A stretch of 64,000 nucleotides of DNA from Corallococcus silvisoli (GCF_009909145.1 NZ_JAAAPJ010000005.1:272470-336469), one strand, 5' to 3'. Positions 51,889 through 61,755 are shown, counted from the stretch's first letter. Notes: generated from the sequence alone by a model not told the origin. Numbers and translations are program-made.

Positions 51889-51940
51889 GGTGATTCCTCC
51901 CGCTCTCCATACGCGGAGCGGCGGCGATATTCGTGGAGGC

Positions 51941-54900
51941 CTATTCGAACGCGACCAGGTCCTGGACCCACGTCGCGCGGCCCTGCTGGAGCCACCGCTC
52001 GCGGGTGTCCCGGAGCGCCTGCGCGGGGGGCTCGCCGCGGCGCAGGGACTCCAGCAGCCGTTGGAAGAAGGCGCCGGCCTCCACGTCCGGCACCTCCGTG
52101 GAAGGCGCGACCACCGCGCGCGCGCCGGCCTGGATGAGCGCGGAGGGCAGGCTCCACACCGCGTGGTAGCGCCATGCGCCCACGTTCGCGTCGCACGCGG
52201 CCAGCAGCACCACCGGGGCCCCGCGGAGCGTGTGCCCCTCCAGGTCCTCCGCGGTCAGCGCGTAGCGGCCCGCCGTGTCCGGAGACAGCACCAGGAAGGC
52301 CGCGTCGGACAGGCCCGCGCCGGAGAGGCCGTGCGTATGCAACTCCACCTCCGTGGCGTCCTCCATCTCCGCGAGCACCGCGTCCGGCGTCGCCGCGCGG
52401 CCCCGCAGGTGGACATCGCCCGGCGCCGCGACGCCCTTCCAGGGCATCAGGCGCGGAAGGCTCAGGGCCGCCGGCGGCTCCACGTCCGACACCACCAGCC
52501 GCTTGGACGTGGGGGCCACGGCCGGAGCCTCCACGCGGTGTCCCCCAGGGGCGAGGTAGCTCCAGGCCCGGTCCGCGGGCAGCAGCCCGGGGCGTCCCTG
52601 GAGGATGGGCTCCGCGAGCACGCGGACCGCGTCACAGCCGGAGAGCAGTTGGAGGATCCGCTCGGGCACCGCCGGCACCCGTTCGCGCAGGGGCCGCTTC
52701 AGCGCGTGGAGGTACACCCCGTCGCTGGCGCCCGTGGGGCCCCGGGCGACGAAGAGCAGCCGTTCATCCTGGCCGGCCAGCGCCAGCAGGCATGACGTGG
52801 GCGCGGTGCGGTCCACCTCCTCCGCGAGCAGCTCCACGGCCGGGCCCCACTCCTTCGAGCGGCCCGCGTCCATCACCAGCACGTGGTGGCTGTGCGCCCA
52901 GGCCTTGCGCGCCTCGATGTCGGTGGAGCGCCGGAGCGCCGACCCGGCGATGACGCCGCGCAGGAGCTTCTGGCCCGCCTCGGGGTCGCGCTCGATGAGG
53001 ATGCGCCCCTCCAGGTGGTTCACGAGCAGCTGGTCCCCGGCCGTCAGGGACGGGTCCTCGCGCAGCACGCGGATGCGCTCGCGCACCCGGTCCAGCTCCC
53101 GGCCCGGCACCGCGGTGCCCTCCAGCCGGAGCAGGTCCCCCGCGACGGCGATCTCCAGCAGCGTGGGCGCCGTCGGACAGCCCAGGGCGTCCTGCACCTC
53201 GCGCCGGGCCGCCTTCGCGTCCAGGTCCTCCACGGCCAGGAGCGCCCGGGCGTGGTGGTACTCCGAGCGCCGCGCGCAGTCCTCGGGCGCGTGCTGGACG
53301 TACTCGTCCAGATACGCGCGGGCCAGCGCCGGCGCATGGCTCAGCCGCGCGCTCGTCACCAGGTCCGAGAGGAGCACCTCCTCCTGGAACCAGCTGTCGG
53401 TGCGGAACGCCTCCTCCAGCGCCGAGCGGGCCAGCTTCTGCGCCTCCTTGCGGCGGTCCAGCCGGTTGTAGAGCGCCGACAGGTGCTGCTGGAGATCCAC
53501 GCAGCGGTACTGGAAGCCCGCGCTCCGGCACGACGCCAGCCCCTCCTGGAGGGACTTCTCCGCCGTCTGGGTGTCGCCCCGGGCCAGCGCGGCCTGCGCA
53601 CGGCCGCGGGCGAGCGGGGCTTCGTACCAGGCGGGTTCGCCGGACTGGCGCACCAGCGTCGCCAGCTCCTCCACGAACCGGTCCTCCTGGCGCAACAGCA
53701 GCACCGCGCCCAGCAGCAGATCGCGCTCGCCGGAGCGCCGCAGCTTCGCGAGGAACGCGTCCGCCTCCGCGCCCACCAGCGTCCGCGTGCCGGCCAGCAC
53801 CTCGCGGTAGGTGTCCGCCAGCGGGCCCCGCTTGCCGAAGTCCGCCGCCGCCACGCGCGCCACGTAGGCGCTGGCGGTCTTCGTCCGCGAGGCGTCATCC
53901 AGCACGTCGGCCAGCGGCGCCAGGGCGCGCACGCGCGCCACGGACGGCGCCGCGCGCAGCGCATGGTAGAGGTACAGCCTCGCCAGGTCGGGGTTGCGCC
54001 GCGCCATCGGAGCCGGGTACGGCGTGCCCTCCAGCGCCAGCGCCATGCCGGCCGTGTTCATCGCCTGCCATGAATCCCGCCGCGCCAGCGCGCCCTGGCG
54101 CAGGCCGTCCGCGCGCTCGGTCGCCTCGGCGCTCCAGCCCGGCTCCTTCGCCTGGGCCACGCGCTGGAACTCCGCCGCGGCGGCCAGCTCCAGCGACAGC
54201 GCCTGGAGCGCGAGCCCCCGGTTCCAGTGCAGGCGCGCGTCGTCCGGCGCCGCCTCCAGGCCGGCCTCCAGCAGCCCCAGCGCGCGCTCTGGCTGGCCCT
54301 GGCCCAGCGCCGCCAGCGCCCGGTCTCCCAGGACGGCGGGGGACGACGGCAGGCGCTCCAGGATGGGGGCCGCGCGCGCGAAGTCCCTGGCGGCGAGCCA
54401 CGCGGTCGCGACGCCGTGCAGGTCCCCCTTCGCTTCCAGCGCCGCCAACGCGGGCAGGTTCAGCTCCGGACGCCCGTCCGCGCCGCCGCGCATCGTGCCT
54501 TGCGCGCGGTAGTCCGCGAGGCCCGGGTGGCTCAGCCGGCCCTCCAGCGGACGCGCGGACGCGACCGCGAAGGGCAGCTCGCGCTCCGTCCCGGACTCGC
54601 GCCACGGACGCACCACCGCGAGCACCGCGAGCACCACGGCGGCCGCCGCCGCGGCGAACCCGGCCACGCGCCGACGGTCCCAGGCCGGCGTCGGACGGGA
54701 ACGCGGGCGTTCGGACCGGCCGGGCGGAGGCGCCACGGGGCGGACCGCGCCGAGCACCTCCCCGGACCGCGCCTCCGCGCCAGGGCTCCACCCGAACGAG
54801 TCCCCGGGCCGCGCCTCCGGGCCGGACGCGGCCCGGGCCTCCGCGGCGGCCTGCACCGCGAGGCTCGCCTGCACCTGGTCCTCCAGGTCGGCCTGGCAGC

Positions 54901-54997
54901 TCTCGCAGTCCACCAGGTGGACGCGGAAGGCCTCGGTGTCATCGAGGGGGAGCTCTCCGTCCACGAAGGCGGCGAGCTGTTCACACGGGGAGCTCAC
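51941..54997 (-). CDS. Zinc-finger anti-sigma / membrane / TPR / CHAT protease fusion
   Basis: 1018 residues. Residues 1-45 form a zf-HC2 anti-sigma zinc finger (His27, Cys31, Cys34 in HLVDCESC). A Pro/Arg-rich linker leads to one membrane segment (about 111-129), then a long helical, TPR-like part (about 200-720) and a C-terminal CHAT domain (about 800-1018) with the caspase-type pair His about 888 (HTHG) and Cys about 935 (LAACDAN). CHAT proteases resemble caspases and separase. GTG 54997 overlaps the sigma gene's stop (GTGA), so synthesis of the two is coupled. Reading: a membrane-bound inhibitor whose periplasmic CHAT/TPR part may sense or be cleaved. That mechanism is inference. Confidence 0.87.
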   Translation of the reverse strand: MSSPCEQLAAFVDGELPLDDTEAFRVHLVDCESCQADLEDQVQASLAVQAAAEARAASGPEARPGDSFGWSPGAEARSGEVLGAVRPVAPPPGRSERPRSRPTPAWDRRRVAGFAAAAAAVVLAVLAVVRPWRESGTERELPFAVASARPLEGRLSHPGLADYRAQGTMRGGADGRPELNLPALAALEAKGDLHGVATAWLAARDFARAAPILERLPSSPAVLGDRALAALGQGQPERALGLLEAGLEAAPDDARLHWNRGLALQALSLELAAAAEFQRVAQAKEPGWSAEATERADGLRQGALARRDSWQAMNTAGMALALEGTPYPAPMARRNPDLARLYLYHALRAAPSVARVRALAPLADVLDDASRTKTASAYVARVAAADFGKRGPLADTYREVLAGTRTLVGAEADAFLAKLRRSGERDLLLGAVLLLRQEDRFVEELATLVRQSGEPAWYEAPLARGRAQAALARGDTQTAEKSLQEGLASCRSAGFQYRCVDLQQHLSALYNRLDRRKEAQKLARSALEEAFRTDSWFQEEVLLSDLVTSARLSHAPALARAYLDEYVQHAPEDCARRSEYHHARALLAVEDLDAKAARREVQDALGCPTAPTLLEIAVAGDLLRLEGTAVPGRELDRVRERIRVLREDPSLTAGDQLLVNHLEGRILIERDPEAGQKLLRGVIAGSALRRSTDIEARKAWAHSHHVLVMDAGRSKEWGPAVELLAEEVDRTAPTSCLLALAGQDERLLFVARGPTGASDGVYLHALKRPLRERVPAVPERILQLLSGCDAVRVLAEPILQGRPGLLPADRAWSYLAPGGHRVEAPAVAPTSKRLVVSDVEPPAALSLPRLMPWKGVAAPGDVHLRGRAATPDAVLAEMEDATEVELHTHGLSGAGLSDAAFLVLSPDTAGRYALTAEDLEGHTLRGAPVVLLAACDANVGAWRYHAVWSLPSALIQAGARAVVAPSTEVPDVEAGAFFQRLLESLRRGEPPAQALRDTRERWLQQGRATWVQDLVAFE

Positions 54998-55548
54998 GCC
55001 GGGCCCCCAGCGCTTCCCTGCCCTGCGAGGAGCAGCTCCTTGAGCTTCTTGCGGGCGCGGAACAGGCGGGTGCCCACCGTCATGGACGGGATGCCGAGCC
55101 GTCGGCCGATCTCCGCGTAGCTCTGTCGCTCCATGTCCTTCATGCGGACCACCTCGCGCAGCTCCGGGGGAAGCTGTTCCACCGCGCGCCACACGTCATC
55201 CAACGTGTAGCGCGCCCATGTCTCCGGCGGGGCTTCGGCTTCCGCCAGGGTGTCCCCCATCGCGTCGGTGAACTCCTCCTGGGGGTGGCGCCGGTCGTGC
55301 CGGCACCAGTCGAGGAATCGTCGAACGAGGATGGACGCCAGCCACGCCATGGGGGGCGCGGACCGGTCATACGTATGAAACGCGCGGAAGGCCCGCTCGT
55401 AGGTCTCCTGCAACAGGTCCTTCGCGTCCGACGGGTTCCGGCCCCGGCACAGGATGCGGGCCCGCTCCTCCAACGCTGGCGCGCACCGCGCGACGAGCGC
55501 CTGGAACTCCGCGACGTCCTCTCGGGAGGCCGGGGAAAGCTCCTTCAC
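54994..55548 (-). CDS. ECF-family RNA polymerase sigma factor
   Basis: 184 residues. Region 2: SDAKDLLQETYERAFRAF and ASILVRRFLDWCRHDRR (about 40-85). Region 4: ELREVVRMKDMERQSYAEI and a helix-turn-helix GIPSMTVGTRLFRARKKLKE (about 130-175). The length matches ECF sigma factors, which steer transcription to stress or envelope regulons. The start is uncertain: GTG 55548 fits, GTG near 55610 is also in frame. Its stop overlaps the GTG of the zf-HC2/CHAT protein, the expected anti-sigma partner. No consensus ECF promoter is clear upstream. Confidence 0.9.
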   Translation of the reverse strand: MKELSPASREDVAEFQALVARCAPALEERARILCRGRNPSDAKDLLQETYERAFRAFHTYDRSAPPMAWLASILVRRFLDWCRHDRRHPQEEFTDAMGDTLAEAEAPPETWARYTLDDVWRAVEQLPPELREVVRMKDMERQSYAEIGRRLGIPSMTVGTRLFRARKKLKELLLAGQGSAGGPA

Positions 55549-55712
55549 GGAGGGGGAGGACTCCCCGGGCCGGGGGACGGCGCTGGGCGATCGCGGGCGG
55601 AACACCACGGGGCCGTTCCTAGCAGGAGCGGACCCGGCCGCGAAGTCCGTCGACACCCGGATCTTCGGTTCCCACCCGGTGGGTGGGCGATCCGGGACGG
55701 CGGCCTGGAGGG

Positions 55713-56333
55713 CTAGCAGGGGCCCGTGCCCAGGCGCACGCCGGTGCGGACCCGGGTCTTGAACACGCCGAGCGCCGCCCCCAGGCCCGTGACGCGGATC
55801 TTGCTGTAGCCCGAACCTCCCGAGCCGATGTTGAAGCGCAGCCCGCAGTGGGCCGGCCAGAAGAGGGTCGCGGGGTACCAGACGCCATTGGTGGTCAGCT
55901 CCCCCAGTCCCCACCAGACGCCGCCCTTGTACCCGAACGCCGCGCCGGAGATCGCCAACCCCTTGCACGCGCTCTCGGTGACGTTCGAGGTCGCCGGGAT
56001 GACCTCCACGAACGGCTGGGCGAAGTTGCCCCCCAGGCCGGTGACCTCGGTCACGAAGCGATGGGGACACGACGGCTGATCGTAATTGCTGTCATTGGAA
56101 GCCGCCGCCGAGTCCGAATACGAGCAATTGGGAATGACCGCTGTCACCACCGCGCCGTCCGGCTGCGCCAGCACCACGTCCGAACCCACGCACGACTCGT
56201 CCAAATCCTGCTCCTGGCTGGCGACGGACTCGTCCGTGACGCCCGCGGCTGCGTGCTCCTCGGCCAACGGACCTCCACAGGCGGCACAGAGCGAGGCGGC
56301 GAACAGGAGGGCGGCGGACGGGGTGAGGCGCAT
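55713..56333 (-). CDS. Hypothetical lipoprotein
   Basis: 206 residues. Signal peptide with lipobox LCAAC (Cys about 19), a Gln/Asp/Glu-rich spacer, then a beta-rich globular part with several Cys (SCVGSDVVL, PNCSYSDSAA, PSCPHRF, ESACKGL, PAHCGLRFN). No family recognised. Its ATG 56333 precedes a divergent DUF1611 gene with a 118-bp gap. It lies upstream of the sigma gene on the same strand, about 165 bp away, so it need not be co-regulated. Confidence 0.72.
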   Translation of the reverse strand: MRLTPSAALLFAASLCAACGGPLAEEHAAAGVTDESVASQEQDLDESCVGSDVVLAQPDGAVVTAVIPNCSYSDSAAASNDSNYDQPSCPHRFVTEVTGLGGNFAQPFVEVIPATSNVTESACKGLAISGAAFGYKGGVWWGLGELTTNGVWYPATLFWPAHCGLRFNIGSGGSGYSKIRVTGLGAALGVFKTRVRTGVRLGTGPC

Positions 56334-56451
56334 GGCATGCAACTCCGCGAGGGCGGGCCCTGAAGCGGGCTCATGCCTGTTACGTCCAATGCCGCGCTTA
56401 TTCCCCCGGGCCATTTCCACGCCGTTTTTGGGCCGTGCTAAGGCACCGCCC

Positions 56452-57465
56452 GTGGACATCGACAAGCCCTACCTGCTGTTCCTGGGAGACGTGAAGGATC
56501 AGCTCGCGGCCAAGACAGCTCACGGCATCGTGGACTGGCGGCCGGAGTGGTGCGTGGGTCAGCTGCGCCTCCCGGGCTGCGCGGCGGACTGTGGCCTGGT
56601 GGACATGGACCTCGCCCAGGCGAAGGCGAGGGGCGCGCGCACGTTGGTGGTGGGCGTGGTGAACCCCGGGGGGGTGTTGGCGGATGCGTGGGTGGACACG
56701 CTCGTGCGGGCGCTGGAGGCCGGGCTGGACGTGGCCACCGGGCTGCACAAGCGGCTCTCCAGCTTCCCCGCCGTGGCCGCGGCGGCGGCGCGACACGGGC
56801 GCAAGCTGCACGACGTGCGCTTCCCGGACCGGGACTTCGCCACCGGCCAGGGCACGAAGCGGCCCGGGCTGCGCGTGCTGACGGTGGGCACCGACTGCGC
56901 GGTGGGCAAGAAGTACACGGCGCTGGCGTTGGAGAAGGAGCTGCGGAGCCGGGGGTGGAAGGCGGACTTCCGGGCCACCGGACAGACGGGCATCCTCATC
57001 TCCGGCAGGGGCGTGGCGCTGGATGCCGTGGTGTCCGACTTCGTCGCGGGCGCGGCGGAGTGGCTCACCCCCGCGAACGACGTGGATCACTGGGACGTGG
57101 TGGAGGGCCAGGGCTCGCTGTTCCACCCCTCCTTCGCGGGCGTCACGCTGGGCCTGCTGCATGGGGCGCAGCCGGACGCCTTCATCGTGTGTCACGAGCC
57201 CACGCGCACGCGCATGCGCGGCGTCAGGCACCCGCCGCCGTCCATCCAGGACGTCATCGACCGCACGGTGCTGGAGGGCCGGCTGACGAACCCCGCCATC
57301 CAGTGCACCGGCATCGCCCTCAACACCGAACAACTGGGCGAGGACGCCGCGCTCGAGCTCCTGGAGGCCACCGGCCGGGCGCATGGCCTGCCCTGCGTGG
57401 ACCCGCTGCGAACGGGCACGGGCCCCCTGGCCGACGCGCTGGCGAGCCGCTTCCCGCGCGGATGA
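56452..57465 (+). CDS. DUF1611 (DgcN-like) protein
   Basis: 337 residues matching the DUF1611 family, which includes DgcN, reported as an N-acetyltransferase of D-glutamate catabolism that works with the epimerase-like partner DgcA. Visible: an N-terminal Rossmann-like domain (VVGVVNPGGVLADAW, GLHKRLSS) and a C-terminal P-loop-like GTDCAVGKKYTALALEK (about 145-160), plus HPPPSIQDVI. No DgcA homologue adjoins, so the substrate is uncertain. Start GTG 56452; the frame extends upstream but is non-conserved. Confidence 0.75.
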   Translation: MDIDKPYLLFLGDVKDQLAAKTAHGIVDWRPEWCVGQLRLPGCAADCGLVDMDLAQAKARGARTLVVGVVNPGGVLADAWVDTLVRALEAGLDVATGLHKRLSSFPAVAAAAARHGRKLHDVRFPDRDFATGQGTKRPGLRVLTVGTDCAVGKKYTALALEKELRSRGWKADFRATGQTGILISGRGVALDAVVSDFVAGAAEWLTPANDVDHWDVVEGQGSLFHPSFAGVTLGLLHGAQPDAFIVCHEPTRTRMRGVRHPPPSIQDVIDRTVLEGRLTNPAIQCTGIALNTEQLGEDAALELLEATGRAHGLPCVDPLRTGTGPLADALASRFPRG

Positions 57466-57519
57466 CACCCTTGCGGAAACCCATCCTCCCGGGACGGGCC
57501 ACGGTATATTGAGGAAACC

Positions 57520-58248
57520 ATGGGACGCATTTTCGAGACACGCAAGGCGACGATGTTCGCCCGCTGGAACAAGATGGCGAAGGTCTTCACGCGCATCACG
57601 AAGGACATCGTGATCGCGGTGAAGGCCGGCGGGCCGAATCCGGAATCCAACCCCGCGCTGCGCCGGGCCGTCCAGAACGCCCGCGCCGCGAACATGCCGA
57701 AGAACAACGTGGACAGCGCCATCAAGCGCGCCAGCGGCCAGGACCAGGCCGACTACCAGATCCTCCTCTACGAGGGCTTCGCGCCCCACGGCGTGGGCAT
57801 CCTGGTGGAGGCGGCGACGGACAACGTCACGCGCACCGTGGCCAACGTCCGCTTCCCCTTCACCAAGCTGGGCGGGAGCATGGGCACGGCGGGCAGCGTG
57901 TCGCGCCTCTTCGAGCGCATGGGCGCCATCCGCCTGGCCGCCGAGGGGCTGAACGCGGAGGAGCTGGAGCTGGAGCTCATCGACCACGGCCTGGAGGAGA
58001 TGGGCGAGACCACCGGTGAGAAGGGCGAGAAGCAGCTGCTGCTGCGCTGCAAGTTCTCCGACTTCGGCAAGCTCCAGGCCGCCATCGAGGCCAAGGGCAT
58101 CTCCCCCGTGTCCGCGGAGTCCGAGTACATCCCCCTGCCCGGCACCCTCAAGGAGCTCCCCGAGGAGCAGGCCACCGAGGTCCTCAAGCTGGTGGACATG
58201 CTGGAGCAGGACGACGACGTGCAGCACGTGTTCCACAACCTCGCCTGA
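57520..58248 (+). CDS. YebC/PmpR-family transcriptional regulator
   Basis: 242 residues of the YebC/TACO1 family: opening [23 protein letters not shown], then [38 protein letters not shown] and [19 protein letters not shown]. Members act as transcription regulators or as factors easing ribosome stalling at polyproline. ATG 57520 is preceded by TGAGGAAACC. The full length is standard. It stands alone between the DUF1611 gene and the DUF2339 gene. Confidence 0.92.
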   Translation: MGRIFETRKATMFARWNKMAKVFTRITKDIVIAVKAGGPNPESNPALRRAVQNARAANMPKNNVDSAIKRASGQDQADYQILLYEGFAPHGVGILVEAATDNVTRTVANVRFPFTKLGGSMGTAGSVSRLFERMGAIRLAAEGLNAEELELELIDHGLEEMGETTGEKGEKQLLLRCKFSDFGKLQAAIEAKGISPVSAESEYIPLPGTLKELPEEQATEVLKLVDMLEQDDDVQHVFHNLA

Positions 58249-58377
58249 AGCACCGGCGCCCGGCCCCCGCGTGAGTCTTTCCCGGGGGCTGGCGCGCCAC
58301 GCCTGGAATTGAAGATGTGCTGGGCTTGTGCTTGAAGGCAGCGAGGGCCGGGAGCACGCGGATGCGCGAGGAAGTCC

Positions 58378-60009
58378 ATGTCGGACGAGGGCGGTGAGCA
58401 GGACCTGCGGGACACGGTGAAGCGGCTGGAGGCGACCGTCTCCGCGCTGGAGACGCGGCTCGCCACGCTGGAGGGACAGGGAGCACCGCGTCCACTGTCC
58501 CCGGCCGCTGTCGTCACGCCCCCTCCCCCCGCCCCCGAGCCGCGGGACCTGGAAGCGCACGTCGGCACCTATTGGTTGAGCCGCCTGGGCATCGTGGCGC
58601 TCATCATCGGCATCGCGTACCTCATCACGTACCACTTCGGGGAGCTGGGGGTGCTGGCGCGGGTGGGCGCGGGCTATCTGTTGAGCGCGGGGCTGGGCGG
58701 GTTTGGGCTGTGGCTGGCGCGCAAGCACCAGCTCTTCGGACGCATCGTCTTCGGTGGCGGTCTGGCGCTCGCGTACTTCGTCACCTACGCGCTGCACTTC
58801 ATCCCCGCGGTGCGGGTCATCGACAGCGAGGCGCTGGCGCTGGTGCTGTTGGCGGCGTTCGTGGTGGCCATCGTCACCATCGCGCACCGGATGCAGTCGG
58901 AGACGGTGGCGGGCATCGCGCTGTTCCTGGGGCTGCACACGGGGATGCTCAGTGACATCACCGCGTTCACGCTGCTGTCCACCACGCTGCTCGCGGCGGG
59001 CGCGCTGTTCTTCCTCGTGCGCAACCGCTGGGTCATCGTTCCCTTGTCCAGCCTCGTGGCGGTCTACAGCACCCACGTCGTCTGGGCGGTCCGCACGGGC
59101 CACATGGCCCCCGGGGCTCCCGAGCACGACCGGCTGCTCTTGAGCATGGGCTTTCTCTCGCTCTACTTCCTGCTCTTCTCCGCGGCGCTGCTCGTCCGGC
59201 CCCGCGACCTGCCCCTGCGCGCGAGCCTGGCCTTCACGCTGCTCAACTGGGTGGGCCTGACGTCCCTGGGGGCCTACGAGGTCTCCCGGGAGCAGGACTC
59301 GCGCCTCTTCGCCTTCCTCCTCGTCGTCGCGCTGGCGCACGGCGCGGGGGCGGGGGTGGCCCGGCTCCAACGCGCGCCCGTGGCGCTGATGCATACGTAC
59401 CTGGCGCTGGGAGCGGTGACGCTCGCGCTGGCCATGCCCGCGCGCTACGACGACGTCGCGCTGGTGGCGGCGTGGACCGCGACGGGGCTCATCGCGGGGC
59501 TCGCCGCGCGCGGCGTGGGTTCGCCGGTGCTGCGCGGCGTGGGCGTGCTCATCCTCTTCGTGGCGCTGGCCGCGTGTGAGTGGGAGACACCGGGGCGGAT
59601 GACACCGCTCCTGGGGCTGGGGGTGGCGTTCGTGCTGGTGGAGCGCGGCGGGACGGTGCGCGTCTCCGGGCGGGTGGAGCCCCAGGTCCACCCGTTGTTC
59701 ACGGCGGTGTGCGCCGTGGGCGCGGGGCTGTCGCTGGTGGCGCTGGTGGGCGCGAGGATGCCGTCGGGGCTCGTCACGCTGGGCTGGGTCATCGCCGCGT
59801 TCCTCCTCTTCGGCGTGGGGTTCGCGCTGCGCGAGCGTTGGTACCGGCTGGCCGCGCTGGCGGTGCTGGGGCTGTCGCTGGCGCGGCTGGTGCTGGTGGA
59901 CGTCGCGCGGCTCCCGCCGGACCAGCGCGTGCTCACCTTCATCCTCCTGGGCGTGATGCTCCTGGTCGTCTCATACACATACACCCGACTGCGCGACCGG
60001 CACGGTTGA
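58378..60009 (+). CDS. DUF2339 multi-span membrane protein
   Basis: 543 residues. An N-terminal coiled coil (DTVKRLEATVSALETRLATLEGQ) and Pro-rich linker (about 1-60) precede about 13-14 hydrophobic segments from HVGTYWLSRLGIVALIIG on, as in the DUF2339 family of predicted integral membrane proteins of unknown function. Shorter than many family members (about 900), so it covers mainly the N-terminal two-thirds. No partner gene is evident. Confidence 0.82.
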   Translation: MSDEGGEQDLRDTVKRLEATVSALETRLATLEGQGAPRPLSPAAVVTPPPPAPEPRDLEAHVGTYWLSRLGIVALIIGIAYLITYHFGELGVLARVGAGYLLSAGLGGFGLWLARKHQLFGRIVFGGGLALAYFVTYALHFIPAVRVIDSEALALVLLAAFVVAIVTIAHRMQSETVAGIALFLGLHTGMLSDITAFTLLSTTLLAAGALFFLVRNRWVIVPLSSLVAVYSTHVVWAVRTGHMAPGAPEHDRLLLSMGFLSLYFLLFSAALLVRPRDLPLRASLAFTLLNWVGLTSLGAYEVSREQDSRLFAFLLVVALAHGAGAGVARLQRAPVALMHTYLALGAVTLALAMPARYDDVALVAAWTATGLIAGLAARGVGSPVLRGVGVLILFVALAACEWETPGRMTPLLGLGVAFVLVERGGTVRVSGRVEPQVHPLFTAVCAVGAGLSLVALVGARMPSGLVTLGWVIAAFLLFGVGFALRERWYRLAALAVLGLSLARLVLVDVARLPPDQRVLTFILLGVMLLVVSYTYTRLRDRHG

Positions 60010-60083
60010 GGCCATCCGGCTCGCGGGAGCGAGGGCCTCGCGCCTGACGCGGCATCCCGTTACGATTGTGAAGCTGGATTTCA

Positions 60084-60101
60084 GCGACAGCGCGCTGTCG
60101 C
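60084..60101. promoter_or_regulatory. 18-bp perfect palindrome upstream of SGNH hydrolase
   Basis: GCGACAGCGCGCTGTCGC reads identically on both strands, 26 bp before the ATG at 60127. Such a site could be an operator for a dimeric repressor or form a hairpin that hinders ribosome access. Confidence 0.45.
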
Positions 60102-60126
60102 CCGGGTCCACCGTCACGGAGATGTC

Positions 60127-61755
60127 ATGCGCCGGTCCCGCTTCCATGCGCTGTTGCCCGCCCTCCACCCTGGCGTGCTGGGCTTGATGGTCTGGGGGGG
60201 CGTCGTGACGCAGGCGGGCGGTGCCCCTCGTCCCGAGCCCGCGCAGGAGGAGCTGGCGAGCGAGTTCTCCGCGATCTCTGGCGGCGACATCCTCTTCGTC
60301 GGCAACAGCTTCACCCACGGCAACGAGGCGCCGGTCTATTCGTACAACAAGGCCGCGGTCACGGACCTGAATGGCTCCGGCGTGGGAGGGATTCCAGGCA
60401 TCTTCAAGAAGATGACGGTCCAGGCGGGGCTCTCCTTCAACGTCAGCCTGGAGACCGCCAGTGGACAGACGCTCCGCTGGCACCAGGTCAACCGGGCGTC
60501 GATCATCGGCCAGGCGAACTGGGACGCCGTCGTCTTGCAGGAGCAGAGCGTGACACCGCTGCCCGCGGCCCGGGGTGGCGCGCCGGCGAACTTCATGGAT
60601 GCCGCCCGCGCGCTGCGCGCGTTGGTGCTGTCCAGCAACCCCGCCGCGAGCGTGTTCCTCTATGAGACGTGGTCATCGCCCACGTCCGTCGGCACGCAGG
60701 GCTACCCGAGCGGGACCCCGGGCTTGCAGGCGATGCAGGCCGACCTGCGCGACGCCTACTTCAAGGCGTACCGGGACCTGGGCTTCACGGGGGTCGCCCG
60801 GGTGGGCGATGGCTACATGCGCGCGGTGGAGCAGGGACTGGCCGACCCGAACCCCGCCGATGGAATCACCCCGGGGATGTTCAACCTGTGGAGCGCGGCG
60901 GACAGCCGCCACTCGAGCAAGTACGGCAGCTACCTGTCGGCGGCGGTGCTGTTCGCGAAGATCACGCAGGCCGATCCCCGCAACCTGGCGACGGGGGCGG
61001 GCAGCGCGGCGGCGGACCTGGGGATCAGCGCGACGGAGGCCAGCGAGCTGCACCGCGTCGCGTATGAGATCTCCTCGCTCGCCGACCCGGTCGGGACTCC
61101 TCACACCCGGATGCCGGTCACGGGCGCGACCTTCACGGGCGCGGTGACGGCGGGCACTCCGGCCCAGCTGACCGGCGCCGCGCAGCTGGCGTCCGTTACC
61201 ACGGCGGAGGGCACCTTCACCCAACTCGTGGGCGCCACGGCCAACGCCATCACTGGCACCAACACGCCCAGCGCACGGGGCTCGGCGCCCGCCAATGCCA
61301 ACGCGGCCGCCTCCGGCCTGGGCATCCACGACGGCGCGAACAACGTGGGCGCGGGCAACTTCCAGTTCGGCATGGCCTTCACCGCCAAGACGCGCTTCTT
61401 CATCGTCGACAGCACGCTGGCCTCCGCGACGATTGGCGACGACACCACCGTCACGTTGATCAACGCGTCCAACCAGCCCGTGGGGACGTATTCGCTGTCC
61501 CTGCTCGCGAGCGACTTCACCGCGTCGGCCGCGGGAAACACCTCCACCTCGCTGGCGACCGTCTCCTACACGAGCGGTGTGCCGAGCATCACCGGCAACC
61601 CCGTGGGCACGGTGCCGTCGAAGCTGGGGGCCGTGTCCTTCTCCTTGTCGGACCTGGGGGTGACCGACGTCGCGAGCGTCAGCGGCGCCACCGGCCTCCG
61701 GCTGACCAGCGCGACGCTGGATCCGAACGTCGTCGGGCTCTACACCGTCCCCTGA
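60127..61755 (+). CDS. Secreted SGNH/GDSL-type hydrolase
   Basis: 542 residues with an N-terminal signal segment (about 12-32). Catalytic Ser in the block-I motif DILFVGNSFTHG (about residue 61; SGNH esterase form as in DUF4886-like proteins), Gly/Asn segments in the middle (VLQEQSVTPL), and block-V DSRHSSKYGSYLSA (about 258-271) supplying Asp and His. A beta-rich C-terminal region of about 200 residues follows, with Thr/Ala/Val repeats typical of extracellular carbohydrate-associated modules. It likely deacylates polysaccharides or lipids outside the cell. ATG is preceded by CACGGAGATGTC. Confidence 0.78.
   Translation: MRRSRFHALLPALHPGVLGLMVWGGVVTQAGGAPRPEPAQEELASEFSAISGGDILFVGNSFTHGNEAPVYSYNKAAVTDLNGSGVGGIPGIFKKMTVQAGLSFNVSLETASGQTLRWHQVNRASIIGQANWDAVVLQEQSVTPLPAARGGAPANFMDAARALRALVLSSNPAASVFLYETWSSPTSVGTQGYPSGTPGLQAMQADLRDAYFKAYRDLGFTGVARVGDGYMRAVEQGLADPNPADGITPGMFNLWSAADSRHSSKYGSYLSAAVLFAKITQADPRNLATGAGSAAADLGISATEASELHRVAYEISSLADPVGTPHTRMPVTGATFTGAVTAGTPAQLTGAAQLASVTTAEGTFTQLVGATANAITGTNTPSARGSAPANANAAASGLGIHDGANNVGAGNFQFGMAFTAKTRFFIVDSTLASATIGDDTTVTLINASNQPVGTYSLSLLASDFTASAAGNTSTSLATVSYTSGVPSITGNPVGTVPSKLGAVSFSLSDLGVTDVASVSGATGLRLTSATLDPNVVGLYTVP

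Noticed and set aside
57466..57519. Promoter with TATATT just before the YebC gene
   Set aside because: TATATT lies only 12-17 bp before the ATG with no -35 at a workable distance; it is more likely chance in a short gap.
56398..59691. A 1097-codon minus-strand frame across the DUF1611, YebC and DUF2339 genes
   Set aside because: It spans three real genes and their gaps, and is made of low-complexity Arg/Gln/His sequence.
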